DNA of 64,000 nt from Duncaniella muricolitica (GTDB taxonomy: Bacteria > Bacteroidota > Bacteroidia > Bacteroidales > Muribaculaceae), in contig CP061009.1 of assembly GCA_025808375.1 (NCBI GenBank), positions 62,001 to 126,000 of the forward strand. Direction: 5' to 3'. The translations under genes and the position numbers were made by a program. Below are positions 15,656-24,687 of this stretch, piece by piece. The notes beneath the pieces were generated by a model. It saw nothing but the letters and a program-made list of their open reading frames with translations. It made no database searches and was not told the DNA's origin. Numbering within the stretch: position 1 is the stretch's first letter; the number at the start of each line of letters is the position of its first letter.

Positions 15656-17671
15656 ATGGATTTTAACTATATACACGTAGCCATTCGTGGCGAGGTTCAG
15701 GGTGCGACTCGCACTCTCTATTCCTACTCTCCGGCCGACAGTGACATCGACCCCCGCTGGGGGAGCATGATGGTCGAGCCCGGCGCGGCTGTCAAGCGTT
15801 TTCTCAACGCATCGGAGTGTTATGTGCTCCAGCAATCGGAGGCGGGACATTATATTTCGCTCATCACGCGCAACACTGTGGCCCCCGAGCGGGGTTTCAT
15901 GATGATATCGCTGCTTATATCCAACGGGTGTGCTCTCACCGGCCGTCAGGTGCTCAACACGTTTACCGCACTCAAGAAGGCTTTTATCGAGGATGAGAAT
16001 CTTACAGATGATGCAGTGGAGGCCGCGCTTCTCGAGGCCGGTGTGCCACGCGAGCCGCTCATGCTCGAGGCGTGGAAATATACTGCACCGGCCGAGGGCA
16101 ATACCGAGCCTAAGGGCGAGGCCGCCTATCGCACATATATCTCCGTGCAGGAGCTTGAGGCTATCTTTTCATTTCCCGGCCAGCCCGAGTATGCCGATTA
16201 TCGCTGCATCATAGTGGTGTCGGCCACCACATCGCTCCGCCCGGGTGTGAAGATGCCGCGTATCACGGTGCCTATCCGCAAGCAATATGGTGTGGTATGC
16301 CCCGAGGGGGTGACCGCTTCGGCTCCGCTGGTCTATGACGGCGACCGTCTGGTGCTCACCTATAGCAAGGAGGGTTTCAACACCCACACCGAGACTGTCG
16401 TGGTGGGCAATCCTGCGGCCTATACGAAATATGAGGGTTCGACCATACAGGTGCGCACTGCCGCCCAGACAGGCATACGCTTCATACGCCGCATTCCGGT
16501 CAAGGTGACTTCGACCAAGGGGGTGCCCCTCAACGGCTATACTATTTCGGTCAACGGTCACTCCGTGAGTACGGCCGACCCGTATATCGACTTTACCGAG
16601 CGTGACCTGGCTCCCGACGAGGATGTGGAGATACAGGTGGCGTCAAACAATTATCGCCCGCTTAAGCTCAAGCGTCCCTCGGCCGAGATGCTTACCACCG
16701 AGGAGCTTGTGCTCGAGCTTCAGCCGGTGGAGCAGGGAGTGACGCTGCGTCTCGATTTCGGCGAAGGCCGTGTGTTTGAGCAGCAGATTTCAATCGAGAA
16801 AAACACTCCGGAGTATAACCGCCTCCATTCGGGCAATTTCCATGGATTCCGCGCCCACCGTCAGGTGACTTCCGACCATTCGGAGGTCTACAATGTGGAT
16901 GTGCGTCTGACCAATCCGCCTGTGGCTCCCAACTTCGAGACCGCGCGTTCGGAGAACGGAGGCTCGGAGGTGAAGAAAAACGCACCCAAGTTTGTCAACG
17001 TGTCTGACGAGGCTTCCGACCCGCGTCCGCGCATTGACACCACTGTGCCTACCGACCCGCGTCGCCATGAGGCTCCGGCCGAGACGCAGGGTTATGATGC
17101 GGCCGAAGAGGAGGATGACGACGAGGCTCACACCCGTCCCTATCGCCGCAAGGCTCTGATGTGGCTTGCCGGCGGACTGGTGGCCATACTTGTTGTCGTT
17201 GCAGTGGTGTTTCTTCTGCCCGAAGGTGACAAGTATGACGTGACTCCGGCAGCCGAGACCGAGATGATTTCGGAGGATGGCACCCCCGGCCAGGCAGCCC
17301 CTGCCCCGGCACCAATGACGCCCGAGGAGACTGCCGACGTCGAATATCTCAACAACAATGCCGCCTGGGTGCTTGCCAAGCTGACCAGCCCTATGGGCAA
17401 GGCTCTCGCTCAGGCTCTCGTTGACGGTGACCTCAATGCCCTTGCCAACAACGACTATTTTGCTGTGAAGGGCCGTTGCACCAATGCTCAGGCTATTCAG
17501 ATAGCCGACATGGCATGGCAGGCAATCGGTTCGCCCAACGAACGCGGTAATTCGCGCAAGATGCGTCAAGGTGTCAAGAATGGCTCGGTAGAGCTCCGCG
17601 AGATGGTCAATCTGCTTGCCAGAGTGCGTCCCTCGGAGAATGTCAATACTGCTCCGAGACCTGCCAAGTAG
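15656..17671 (+). CDS. Unrecognised single-span membrane protein with large cytoplasmic part
   Basis: I do not recognise this 671-aa protein. It has no signal peptide. Residues 1 to about 190 form a mixed alpha/beta region with HYISLITRNTVAPERGF. About 190-420 are beta-rich, resembling stacked carboxypeptidase-regulatory or PEGA-like sandwiches. About 420-495 is a charged, proline-rich linker with an acidic run (AAEEEDDDE). One transmembrane helix follows at about 500-524, after basic RPYRRK. A Pro/Ala-rich stretch then leads to a compact C-terminal domain (NDYFAVKGRCTNAQAIQIAD). The positive-inside rule predicts the N-terminal bulk is cytoplasmic and the last 145 residues are periplasmic. 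I chose ATG 15656 because the promoter ends just before it. sufE follows after 27 bp. Confidence 0.8.
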   Translation: MDFNYIHVAIRGEVQGATRTLYSYSPADSDIDPRWGSMMVEPGAAVKRFLNASECYVLQQSEAGHYISLITRNTVAPERGFMMISLLISNGCALTGRQVLNTFTALKKAFIEDENLTDDAVEAALLEAGVPREPLMLEAWKYTAPAEGNTEPKGEAAYRTYISVQELEAIFSFPGQPEYADYRCIIVVSATTSLRPGVKMPRITVPIRKQYGVVCPEGVTASAPLVYDGDRLVLTYSKEGFNTHTETVVVGNPAAYTKYEGSTIQVRTAAQTGIRFIRRIPVKVTSTKGVPLNGYTISVNGHSVSTADPYIDFTERDLAPDEDVEIQVASNNYRPLKLKRPSAEMLTTEELVLELQPVEQGVTLRLDFGEGRVFEQQISIEKNTPEYNRLHSGNFHGFRAHRQVTSDHSEVYNVDVRLTNPPVAPNFETARSENGGSEVKKNAPKFVNVSDEASDPRPRIDTTVPTDPRRHEAPAETQGYDAAEEEDDDEAHTRPYRRKALMWLAGGLVAILVVVAVVFLLPEGDKYDVTPAAETEMISEDGTPGQAAPAPAPMTPEETADVEYLNNNAAWVLAKLTSPMGKALAQALVDGDLNALANNDYFAVKGRCTNAQAIQIADMAWQAIGSPNERGNSRKMRQGVKNGSVELREMVNLLARVRPSENVNTAPRPAK

Positions 17672-17698
17672 AGTTAAAAAATAAAGAAATTGCCAATT

Positions 17699-18130
17699 AT
17701 GACTATCAACGAAATACAAGACGATATTGTAGCGGAGTTTTCCGAGGTCGATGACTGGATGGACCGCTACGGCATGATTATAGATCTCGGTAACAGTCTG
17801 CCACCCATCGATGAGCAATACCGCGATCCGGCCCATCTCATCGAGGGATGCCAGAGCCGCGTGTGGGTCAATGCCGAGCTTACTCCCGAGGGACGTGTGC
17901 ACTATACGGCCGACTCCGACGCTATCATCGTCAAGGGCATCATATCGCTTCTTGTGAAGGTGCTTGACAATCAGACTCCCGACGATATAATCAACGCTGA
18001 CCTTCACTTTATCGACGACATAGGCCTCAGCGAGCACCTTTCGCCCACCCGTTCCAACGGACTGCTGGCCATGCTCAAGCAGATGCGTCTCTACGCGCTG
18101 GCGTTCAAGGCCAAGCAGGGACAGCAATAA
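17699..18130 (+). CDS. sufE: SufE family cysteine desulfuration protein
   Basis: Accepts sulfur from a SufS-type cysteine desulfurase and passes it on for iron-sulfur cluster assembly. It has 143 aa, the normal length. The acceptor cysteine is Cys51 in HLIEGCQSRVWV, the same position as in the E. coli protein. The ATG at 17699 is preferred to a TTG nine bases earlier. The rest of the suf system is not nearby. A hairpin terminator follows at 18173-18218. Confidence 0.94.
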   Translation: MTINEIQDDIVAEFSEVDDWMDRYGMIIDLGNSLPPIDEQYRDPAHLIEGCQSRVWVNAELTPEGRVHYTADSDAIIVKGIISLLVKVLDNQTPDDIINADLHFIDDIGLSEHLSPTRSNGLLAMLKQMRLYALAFKAKQGQQ

Positions 18131-18172
18131 TCAGCATGTGAGAAACAAAAGTTTTTGACAATACATATGCAC

Positions 18173-18218
18173 AAACTCACCTTCGCCGTTGTTATATTTA
18201 CCCGGCGCGGGTGAGTTT
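18173..18218 (+). terminator. Hairpin terminator after sufE
   Basis: Arms AAACTCACC-GCCG and CGGC-GGTGAGTTT around a short AT-rich loop, followed by seven T residues. Confidence 0.75.
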
Positions 18219-18257
18219 TTTTCGTATCACTAAAGTATTCCGCAATCCTCTCAAGAC

Positions 18258-18737
18258 ATGTTTATACTCGTAGTCTGCATCATTCTTCTTGTGCTGGCGG
18301 TTGCCCTCACATTCTATTCGTCCACCTATGGCACGGCGGTGGCTTTTCTCGCGCTGTGTACGTCGGGGCTTATGCCGGGTGTTCATCTCGGGGCGTCCAC
18401 CTATATGTTCTGGGGTGTGGCTATGCTTATAGTCATAGCTCTTAACTTCATATTGCCACAGGGAGTGACGGCTTCGCGTCTCGGAGTGCCATACATCTTC
18501 ACCGCCTCTCTGGCGGGTATGCTCATCGGACTGACCGTCTCGCATGCGGCTATGATTGTCGGGGCCTTTTTCGCGGCCCTACTCGGAGGGGTGGCCTACG
18601 GACGCACACCCAAGGGGCATCAACTGGCCTATCCCACTCACAGATTCTGGAACTATCTGTGTGCCAAAGGTCTTCCCGCGGTCATATCGTTCAGCATCAC
18701 AGGTACCACAATCCCCATCCTCACAAGCGGATTCTAA
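18258..18737 (+). CDS. Small hypothetical membrane protein
   Basis: A 159-aa protein I cannot assign to a family. Hydrophobic stretches at about residues 2-20, 25-45, 50-70 and 80-115 suggest four or five membrane helices, and the C-terminal 40 residues are partly polar (GRTPKGHQLAYPTHRFWNYL). Base composition matches its neighbours. It stands alone between sufE and the DUF4919 gene. Confidence 0.7.
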   Translation: MFILVVCIILLVLAVALTFYSSTYGTAVAFLALCTSGLMPGVHLGASTYMFWGVAMLIVIALNFILPQGVTASRLGVPYIFTASLAGMLIGLTVSHAAMIVGAFFAALLGGVAYGRTPKGHQLAYPTHRFWNYLCAKGLPAVISFSITGTTIPILTSGF

Positions 18738-18882
18738 ATACACGGGGTGCAATTATTATGCCATTACCGGCATGCAATCGATGCAACGTAAGTCTGGGTG
18801 GGGTTGTTATAATGTCGTGCTCCCGGGCTCTTAAACTTTGTTAAGGGTGATTGAGGCGGGGAGATGTAATGAATAAAATTGT

Positions 18883-18890
18883 TAACTTTG
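18883..18890 (+). promoter_or_regulatory. -7 box just before the DUF4919 gene
   Basis: TAACTTTG ends 4 nt before the ATG at 18895. No clear TTTG stands at the usual upstream distance. It would give a leaderless transcript. Confidence 0.45.
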
Positions 18891-18894
18891 CCAT

Positions 18895-19605
18895 ATGACC
18901 CGAATATTCACTCTCATAATCATAGCCATTGCGGCATGTGTGGGCTCGCAGGCCCAGGTGTTGCCGCAACTCAAACGCGAGAAGCCTGATCTCGCGGCAA
19001 TACGTCAGGCCACGCTCGACCGCACGTCGCCCTATTACTATCCCCGTCTCATGAAGGAATTTCAGCGCAACGACACGCTGATGAAGATTGACAAGTTTCG
19101 ACACTTGTATCTCGGCTATATGTTTCAGGAGGACTATAATCCCTATCGGTCGAGCGAGCGTACCATCACTTATGACGCCACACTCAACCGCTCCAAGGAG
19201 CTGACACGTCAGGAGTGTGACTCGGTCATAGCGTATGCCGAGCAGGCTCTGGCCGACAATCCGTTTAATCTTGGCGAAATGGTGATGCTCATCAACGCTC
19301 TGCGCGGCAAGGGCAAGAACAATCTTGCCAACATATGGCAATACAAACTCAACTATCTGCTCATGGCTATCGTCTCGACCGGCACCGGGCTTGACGAGGA
19401 GAATGCATGGTATGTCATAGAGCCGCAGCATGAGTATGTGCTCCTCAACATGATGGATTACAGTGTGAGCGACCACGTGTTTTACGACCCCTCATATGAA
19501 TACCTGACCGTCAAAAATTCGTCGGGCAAGGATGCCGGAGGCTATTATTTCAATATCGGTCCTTTGCTTGAGGAGTATTACCGCAAGCATCCCGACGAGC
19601 TTTAA
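18895..19605 (+). CDS. DUF4919 family exported protein
   Basis: A 236-aa protein with an N-terminal signal peptide (about residues 1-20, ending near GSQA). It belongs to the Bacteroidota family DUF4919, recognised by YYYPRLMKEF, KFRHLYLGYMFQEDYNPY and the C-terminal GGYYFNIGPLLEEY. The function is unknown; a periplasmic helical-repeat protein fits what can be seen. The start follows a -7 box by 4 nt. A GH3-like gene begins 52 bp later on the same strand. Confidence 0.85.
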   Translation: MTRIFTLIIIAIAACVGSQAQVLPQLKREKPDLAAIRQATLDRTSPYYYPRLMKEFQRNDTLMKIDKFRHLYLGYMFQEDYNPYRSSERTITYDATLNRSKELTRQECDSVIAYAEQALADNPFNLGEMVMLINALRGKGKNNLANIWQYKLNYLLMAIVSTGTGLDEENAWYVIEPQHEYVLLNMMDYSVSDHVFYDPSYEYLTVKNSSGKDAGGYYFNIGPLLEEYYRKHPDEL

Positions 19606-19657
19606 GCCCGCATTAAGAAGTTTATACAGCAGCCACTAAAAACACCCGTTCTGAGTC

Positions 19658-21175
19658 ATGAATTATACGCCTTTGGTACGACCATGGTTTATTCACAAGG
19701 CCGGACAGCCGCTCACGTGGCGCGGCAGGGTCGAGGAAGTGCAGCGCGCCACACTGTCATGGCTGATTTCGCACGGCTGTCACACTAAATGGGGCCATGA
19801 GCGCGGACTGGACCGTGTGCAGGACTATGAGGGTTACAGCCGCGCGGTGCCCGCTCCGCAGACATATCCTCAGATAAGAGAACTTGTGATGCGCATGGTG
19901 GGTGGCGAGGCCGACGTGTTGTGGCCCGGAGTCACGAAGCGTTATGCCCAGAGCTCGGGCACGTCGGACGGCAAAAGCAAATACATACCGATTACCGACG
20001 ATTCGCTCCGTCACAACCATTATGACGGCGGGGCGCAGGTGGTGGCGCAATATCTGCGTCTATATCCCGACAGCCGTCTGTTTTCGGGCAAGAGTTTCAT
20101 CCTCGGCGGCAGTTATGCCAATGAACTGTCGCTTCCTCCCGGGGTGCGTGTCGGTGACCTGTCGGCCACACTTATCGACTGCATAAATCCATTGGCCGAG
20201 AGAGTGCGTGTTCCCTCCAAGAGCGTGGCACTGATGCCCGACTGGGCCACCAAGCTGCCGGCTCTCATCGAGGCCTCGCTGCATGAGAATATCACCAACA
20301 TCTCGGGGGTGCCGTCGTGGTTTCTCACGGTGCTCAAAGGGGTTATGGCCAAGGCCGGTGTGGATTGCATACATGACGTGTGGCCCAATCTTGAAGTGTT
20401 TTTTCACGGTGGCATCTCCATGCTTCCTTATCGCGGGCAGTATGCTCAGATCACTCGTCAGGGCATGCGCTATCTCGAGAGCTACAATGCGTCGGAAGGT
20501 TTTTTTGCCGTGCAGGATACGCTTGAGTCACACGCAATGCTCCTGCTTCTCGACAGCGGAGTGTTCTACGAGTTCATACCGCTCTCTCAGGTCGACAGCG
20601 ACCGTCCCCAACTGATACCCGCATGGCAGGTTGAAGAGGGTGAGATCTACTCGCTTGTCATCACATCGTGCAACGGGTTGTGGCGTTACACTCCCGGCGA
20701 CACCGTGAGAGTGGAGAGCGTCGACCCGCTGCGCATCACCATTGCGGGCCGCACCAAATCGTTTATCAACGCTTTTGGCGAGGAACTGATGGTGGAGAAT
20801 GCCGAGGCCGCCATGACGCGCGTATGCCGCGAGATGGACTGCGAAGTGGCCAATTATACGGCCGCGCCGGTCTATGCCTCCGACAATCGTCGCGGACGTC
20901 ACGAATGGCTCATAGAGTTTGTGCGTGAGCCGGCTTCGATTGACGCTTTTGCCGAAGCTCTTGACCGGGCTTTGCAGGATGTAAATTCGGACTATCAGGC
21001 CAAACGTGCCCACGGCATATTTCTCGATCCTCTCACGGTGGTCAGAGGCCGCCGCGGCGTGTTTGACGACTGGCTCGCCTCGACAGGTAAGCTCGGAGGT
21101 CAACGCAAGGTGCCGCGTCTGTCCAACAACCGCGACATCATCGACAGGATACTACGCCTCAACGGTGAGACCTGA
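19658..21175 (+). CDS. GH3 auxin-responsive promoter family-like acyl-adenylating enzyme
   Basis: A 505-aa protein of the GH3 family within the adenylate-forming superfamily. Plant members adenylate a carboxylic acid such as indole acetate or jasmonate and join it to an amino acid. Bacteroidota homologues are common, but their substrate is not established. Visible features are YAQSSGTSDGKSKYIPIT (the nucleotide-binding P-loop-like motif), LWRYTPGDTVR and ITIAGRTKSFINAFGEELMVE, where the conserved ATP-binding segment sits. No signal peptide is seen. It may share a transcript with the DUF4919 gene upstream and the phosphatase downstream. Confidence 0.88.
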   Translation: MNYTPLVRPWFIHKAGQPLTWRGRVEEVQRATLSWLISHGCHTKWGHERGLDRVQDYEGYSRAVPAPQTYPQIRELVMRMVGGEADVLWPGVTKRYAQSSGTSDGKSKYIPITDDSLRHNHYDGGAQVVAQYLRLYPDSRLFSGKSFILGGSYANELSLPPGVRVGDLSATLIDCINPLAERVRVPSKSVALMPDWATKLPALIEASLHENITNISGVPSWFLTVLKGVMAKAGVDCIHDVWPNLEVFFHGGISMLPYRGQYAQITRQGMRYLESYNASEGFFAVQDTLESHAMLLLLDSGVFYEFIPLSQVDSDRPQLIPAWQVEEGEIYSLVITSCNGLWRYTPGDTVRVESVDPLRITIAGRTKSFINAFGEELMVENAEAAMTRVCREMDCEVANYTAAPVYASDNRRGRHEWLIEFVREPASIDAFAEALDRALQDVNSDYQAKRAHGIFLDPLTVVRGRRGVFDDWLASTGKLGGQRKVPRLSNNRDIIDRILRLNGET

Positions 21176-21213
21176 CGCTCGGACGCTATCAAAAACAACC
21201 TTAAATATACACA

Positions 21214-22608
21214 ATGAAAACCGGAATTATCACGTTTCTGCTTAGTCTTTGGGCTGTAGCCTCAGCCTGTGGAGCCGAAGTTCCCAGGTATATATTCTAT
21301 TTCATCGGCGACGGCATGGGTATGGGTCAGGTGCAGGCCGCACAGGTGTATAACCGCACTGTGCTCGGCAATGACGAGCCTCTGCTCATGATGCAGTTTC
21401 CGGTAGCCTCACAGTCCACCACCCACTCGGCCTCCTCGCCGGTGACCGACTCGGCTGCGGCAGGCACCGCACTTGCCACAGGCCACAAGACCAACAACGG
21501 CATGCTCGGCATGACGCCCGACTCAGCGGCCGTAACATCGGTGGCCAAGGAGCTCTTTGACCGTGGCTACGGAGTGGCACTCGTAACATCCGTGCCGCCT
21601 GACGATGCGACTCCCGGAGCGTTTTACGCCCATGTGCCGTCGCGCTCCATGTATTACGAGATAGGTCTCCAGGCCGCCGCGTCGGGCTATGACTTCATTG
21701 CCGGCTCCAAACTGCGCGGCACCAAGGATAAGGATGGTAATCCCAATGATCTCATAGACACATTCCGTGCCAACGGTGTCGACATCGCCCGCGGGCTTGA
21801 CCAGCTCAAGGACAAGAAGTCGCGCCGTGTGCTGCTGCTCAATCCCGAAGAGATAACCGAGAGCCAGATCAATTTTACCATTGACTCGGTGAAAGGGGCC
21901 ATGAATCTCCCCGACATGACGCTTGCGGCTCTCGAGCACCTGAAAAGAAACGGCCGCGACCGCTTCTTCATGATGGTTGAAGGTGGTAATATCGACTATG
22001 GCGGCCATGCCAACGACGGCGGCACCATCATCAAGGAGGTGATTAACTTCAACCAGGCTCTGCGCCATGCCTATGACTTCTACCTCGCACATCCCGACGA
22101 GACCCTTATTCTCGTCACTGCCGACCATGAGACCGGCGGCATGGGGCTGGGCAACAATTCGGTAGGCTATGACCTGCATCTGCGTTATATCGACTGGCAG
22201 AGGATTTCCAAAGACCGTTTTGCCGACTATTGCCGCGCCATGCGCCGCTCGCGCCGCATATATGACTGGCCCGACATGAAGGAGTTTCTTGAAGAGAGGA
22301 TGGGATTCTGGCACGCAGTGCCCGTGACCGACGAGCAGACCGCGTCGCTCGAGCAGGAGTTTGAGCGTTGTTTCAAAGGCGAACTGCCGGCCGACAAGCA
22401 TACGCTTTACAACTCGTTCAATACCTTTACCGAGATGGTCTACAGGGTTCAGGACAGTGTGACAGGACTCGGCTTCACCACCAACGGCCATTCGGGCGGA
22501 CTTGTGCCCGTCTATGCCGTCGGCGTCGGCTCGGAGCTTTTCATGCCACTCACCGACAATGCCCTTCTCCCGGCGCGTATCCGCACGATATGCGGCTTGG
22601 AGCAATGA
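21214..22608 (+). CDS. Alkaline phosphatase, exported
   Basis: A periplasmic phosphomonoesterase of 464 aa with an N-terminal signal peptide (to about residue 20, AVASACGAE). The metal site begins with FIGDGMGMGQ, and the nucleophile is Ser80 in VTDSAAAGTALATGHKTNNG. Later metal ligands lie in MVEGGNIDYGGHAND and LVTADHETGGMG, and the last conserved His is in TTNGHSGGLVPVYAVG. All expected motifs are present. It ends before a perfect 53-nt palindrome shared with the convergent cysS gene. No Pho box is visible. Confidence 0.94.
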   Translation: MKTGIITFLLSLWAVASACGAEVPRYIFYFIGDGMGMGQVQAAQVYNRTVLGNDEPLLMMQFPVASQSTTHSASSPVTDSAAAGTALATGHKTNNGMLGMTPDSAAVTSVAKELFDRGYGVALVTSVPPDDATPGAFYAHVPSRSMYYEIGLQAAASGYDFIAGSKLRGTKDKDGNPNDLIDTFRANGVDIARGLDQLKDKKSRRVLLLNPEEITESQINFTIDSVKGAMNLPDMTLAALEHLKRNGRDRFFMMVEGGNIDYGGHANDGGTIIKEVINFNQALRHAYDFYLAHPDETLILVTADHETGGMGLGNNSVGYDLHLRYIDWQRISKDRFADYCRAMRRSRRIYDWPDMKEFLEERMGFWHAVPVTDEQTASLEQEFERCFKGELPADKHTLYNSFNTFTEMVYRVQDSVTGLGFTTNGHSGGLVPVYAVGVGSELFMPLTDNALLPARIRTICGLEQ

Positions 22609-22649
22609 CATGTGATGACGTGGATGTGACCCGTCATCGCACTCAATAA

Positions 22650-22702
22650 AAACACTTATGAGGTGCAAAAATGTCAGACATTTTTGCACCTCATAAGTGT
22701 TT
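22650..22702. terminator. Perfect palindromic bidirectional terminator
   Basis: 26-bp perfectly complementary arms (22650-22675 and 22677-22702) with a single central base, between the convergent phosphatase and cysS genes. A T-rich run follows on the plus strand. Confidence 0.85.
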
Positions 22703-22727
22703 ATTTTTGTCTCTGATTATGTCGCTG

Positions 22728-24203
22728 TCAATGTACCGACCACTCGGCACCGTCCTTGGTGTCTTTGATTGTGAAGCCGGCCTGAGCGAGACGGTCGCGT
22801 ATGAGGTCGCTGGTGGCCCAGTCCTTGGCGTTTTTGGCCTTGGCGCGCATCTCGAGGATGAGTTCCATGGCTTTTTCAAACGGTTTCATGGCCTCGGCGT
22901 TGTCGGCACCTCCGGCAATCTCGGGACGAATGCCGAGAATGTCGATGAGGAAGGTGTCAAACACACTCTTGAGCTCGTCGATGTCGGCCTGAGTGGCTGT
23001 GGCCTTGCCGTCCTTTACGGAGTTGACGATGCGCAGCGCGTCAAAGAGGTGGGCTATGACTATCGGGGTGTTGAGGTCGTCGTCGAGAGCTTCGTAGCAA
23101 CGCTCGCGTATGCCCTTGACATCGACGGTCGAGGCGGGTGACGGAGTGAGTTCCTGGAGACGGCGATAGCCTTCGAGCATACGTCCGAGAGCCTTTTCAG
23201 AGGCCTGGAGGGCTTCGTTGGAGAAGTCGACCGTGCCGCGATAGTGGGCCTGGAGTATGAAGAAGCGTATGGTCATCGGGCTGTAGGGCTGGGTGAGCAG
23301 CGGGTGTGAGCCGTTGAAAAACTCGTCGAGCGTGATGAAGTTGCCCAGCGACTTGCCCATCTTCTTGCCGTTGATTGTAATCATGTTGTTGTGCATCCAG
23401 TAGCGTACGGTCTCGTGGCCGTTGTGGGCCATTGACTGGGCTATCTCGCACTCATGATGGGGAAACATGAGGTCCATGCCGCCGCCGTGTATGTCAAAGC
23501 TCTCGCCGAGATATTTCTCGCCCATGGCCGAGCACTCGAGGTGCCAGCCGGGGAAGCCTTCGCTCCAGGGCGAGGGCCAGTGCATGATATGTTCGGGCGA
23601 TGCTTTTTTCCACAGCGCGAAGTCGGCGGGATTGTGTTTCTGCTCCTGTCCGTCAAGGGCGCGGGTGGTCGAGAGCAGTTCGTCGATATTTCGGCCCGAG
23701 AGCTTGCCGTAACGGTGGTCGCGGTTGTATTTGGGCACATCGAAGTAGACCGAGCCGTCAGATATGTAGGCATATCCGCTCTCGAGTATCTTCTTGACAT
23801 ATTCTATCTGCTCGATGATATGGCCCGAGGCATGCGGCTCGATCGAGGGGGGCAGCACGTTGAGAGCCTCCATGGCTTTATGATAGCGGGTGAGGTAGTG
23901 CTGTACCACTTCCATCGGTTCGAGTTGCTCAAGGCGCGCTTTCTTGGCAATCTTGTCTTCGCCCTCGTCGGCATCGTGCTCGAGGTGGCCTACGTCGGTG
24001 ATGTTGCGCACATAGCGCACCTTGTAGCCGAGGTGGCGCAGGTAGCGAAACAGTATGTCGAACGTGATGGCCGGACGGGCGTGGCCCAGGTGGCCGTCGC
24101 CATACACTGTCGGGCCGCACACATACATGCCCACGCGTCCCTCGTGGAGAGGCTTGAACTCCTGCTTGGTGCGGGTGAGGGTGTTGTAAATAGTCAGACT
24201 CAC
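22728..24203 (-). CDS. cysS: Cysteinyl-tRNA synthetase
   Basis: A class I tRNA synthetase charging tRNA-Cys, with a zinc ion that selects cysteine. It has 491 aa from the GTG at 24203. I chose this start because homologues begin with LTIYNT and the 23 residues upstream (from an ATG at 24272) run through the hairpin at 24229-24272. The HIGH motif is in YVCGPTVYGDGHLGHARP, the zinc ligands include the Cys there and CSAMGEKYLG with GGMDLMFPHHECE, and the KMSKS-like motif is KKMGKSLGNFI. It is the last gene of the minus-strand run purC-menG-DUF3467-cysS. Confidence 0.96.
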   Translation of the reverse strand: MSLTIYNTLTRTKQEFKPLHEGRVGMYVCGPTVYGDGHLGHARPAITFDILFRYLRHLGYKVRYVRNITDVGHLEHDADEGEDKIAKKARLEQLEPMEVVQHYLTRYHKAMEALNVLPPSIEPHASGHIIEQIEYVKKILESGYAYISDGSVYFDVPKYNRDHRYGKLSGRNIDELLSTTRALDGQEQKHNPADFALWKKASPEHIMHWPSPWSEGFPGWHLECSAMGEKYLGESFDIHGGGMDLMFPHHECEIAQSMAHNGHETVRYWMHNNMITINGKKMGKSLGNFITLDEFFNGSHPLLTQPYSPMTIRFFILQAHYRGTVDFSNEALQASEKALGRMLEGYRRLQELTPSPASTVDVKGIRERCYEALDDDLNTPIVIAHLFDALRIVNSVKDGKATATQADIDELKSVFDTFLIDILGIRPEIAGGADNAEAMKPFEKAMELILEMRAKAKNAKDWATSDLIRDRLAQAGFTIKDTKDGAEWSVH

Positions 24204-24228
24204 GGGGGTTGGATTTAAAATTGGAAAA

Positions 24229-24272
24229 ATGGAAAATTTGCCTCGCGGTGGATGCGAAGCCCAATTTTCCAT
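24229..24272 (-). terminator. Hairpin between the DUF3467 gene and cysS
   Basis: 10-bp arms ATGGAAAATT (24229-24238) and AATTTTCCAT (24263-24272) with a GC-rich loop. It may act as a partial terminator or processing site inside the operon. Confidence 0.5.
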
Positions 24273-24299
24273 TTTAATGTTTATTATTTTAAAACTCTA

Positions 24300-24623
24300 T
24301 CAGGCTTTGCCACCCATGATAAAGGGGTTGGGTATCTCGCCGTTGTTGCCGTTCTGGCCGCCTACGGGACGCTTGGGCACGATGGGACCGAAGGTCTGCT
24401 CATACTTCTTCACGTTGTCCATGAGTGCGCCGAGGAGGTTTTTGGCGTTCTCGGGGCTCATGATGATGCGGCTCTGCACCTTGGCTCCGGGCATGTTGGG
24501 GGCCATGGTGATGAAGTCAACGAAAAATTCGTTGGGGCCGTGGGTGATTACTGCGAGGTTGGAGTAGATGCCTTTGGCTACCTCGGGAGTGAGTTCTATC
24601 TTGATTTCCTGTTGCTTATCCAT
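24300..24623 (-). CDS. DUF3467 family protein
   Basis: A 107-aa small cytoplasmic protein of family DUF3467, recognised by GIYSNLAVITHGPNEFFVDF and SRIIMSPENAKNLLGALMDN. Its function is unknown. The C-terminal 20 residues are glycine- and proline-rich. It sits 64 bp after menG and 96 bp before cysS on the same strand. Confidence 0.88.
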   Translation of the reverse strand: MDKQQEIKIELTPEVAKGIYSNLAVITHGPNEFFVDFITMAPNMPGAKVQSRIIMSPENAKNLLGALMDNVKKYEQTFGPIVPKRPVGGQNGNNGEIPNPFIMGGKA

Positions 24624-24687
24624 TTTGTTTATGATTTTTAATGTTGTATATTTCAGGGTGTGTTATTGTCTTTATCAAGCCTTGCGG

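Noticed and set aside
16790..18127. A 445-codon minus-strand frame spanning sufE and the end of the 671-aa protein gene.
   Set aside because: It crosses two convincing plus-strand genes and a promoterless boundary. It is a composition artefact.
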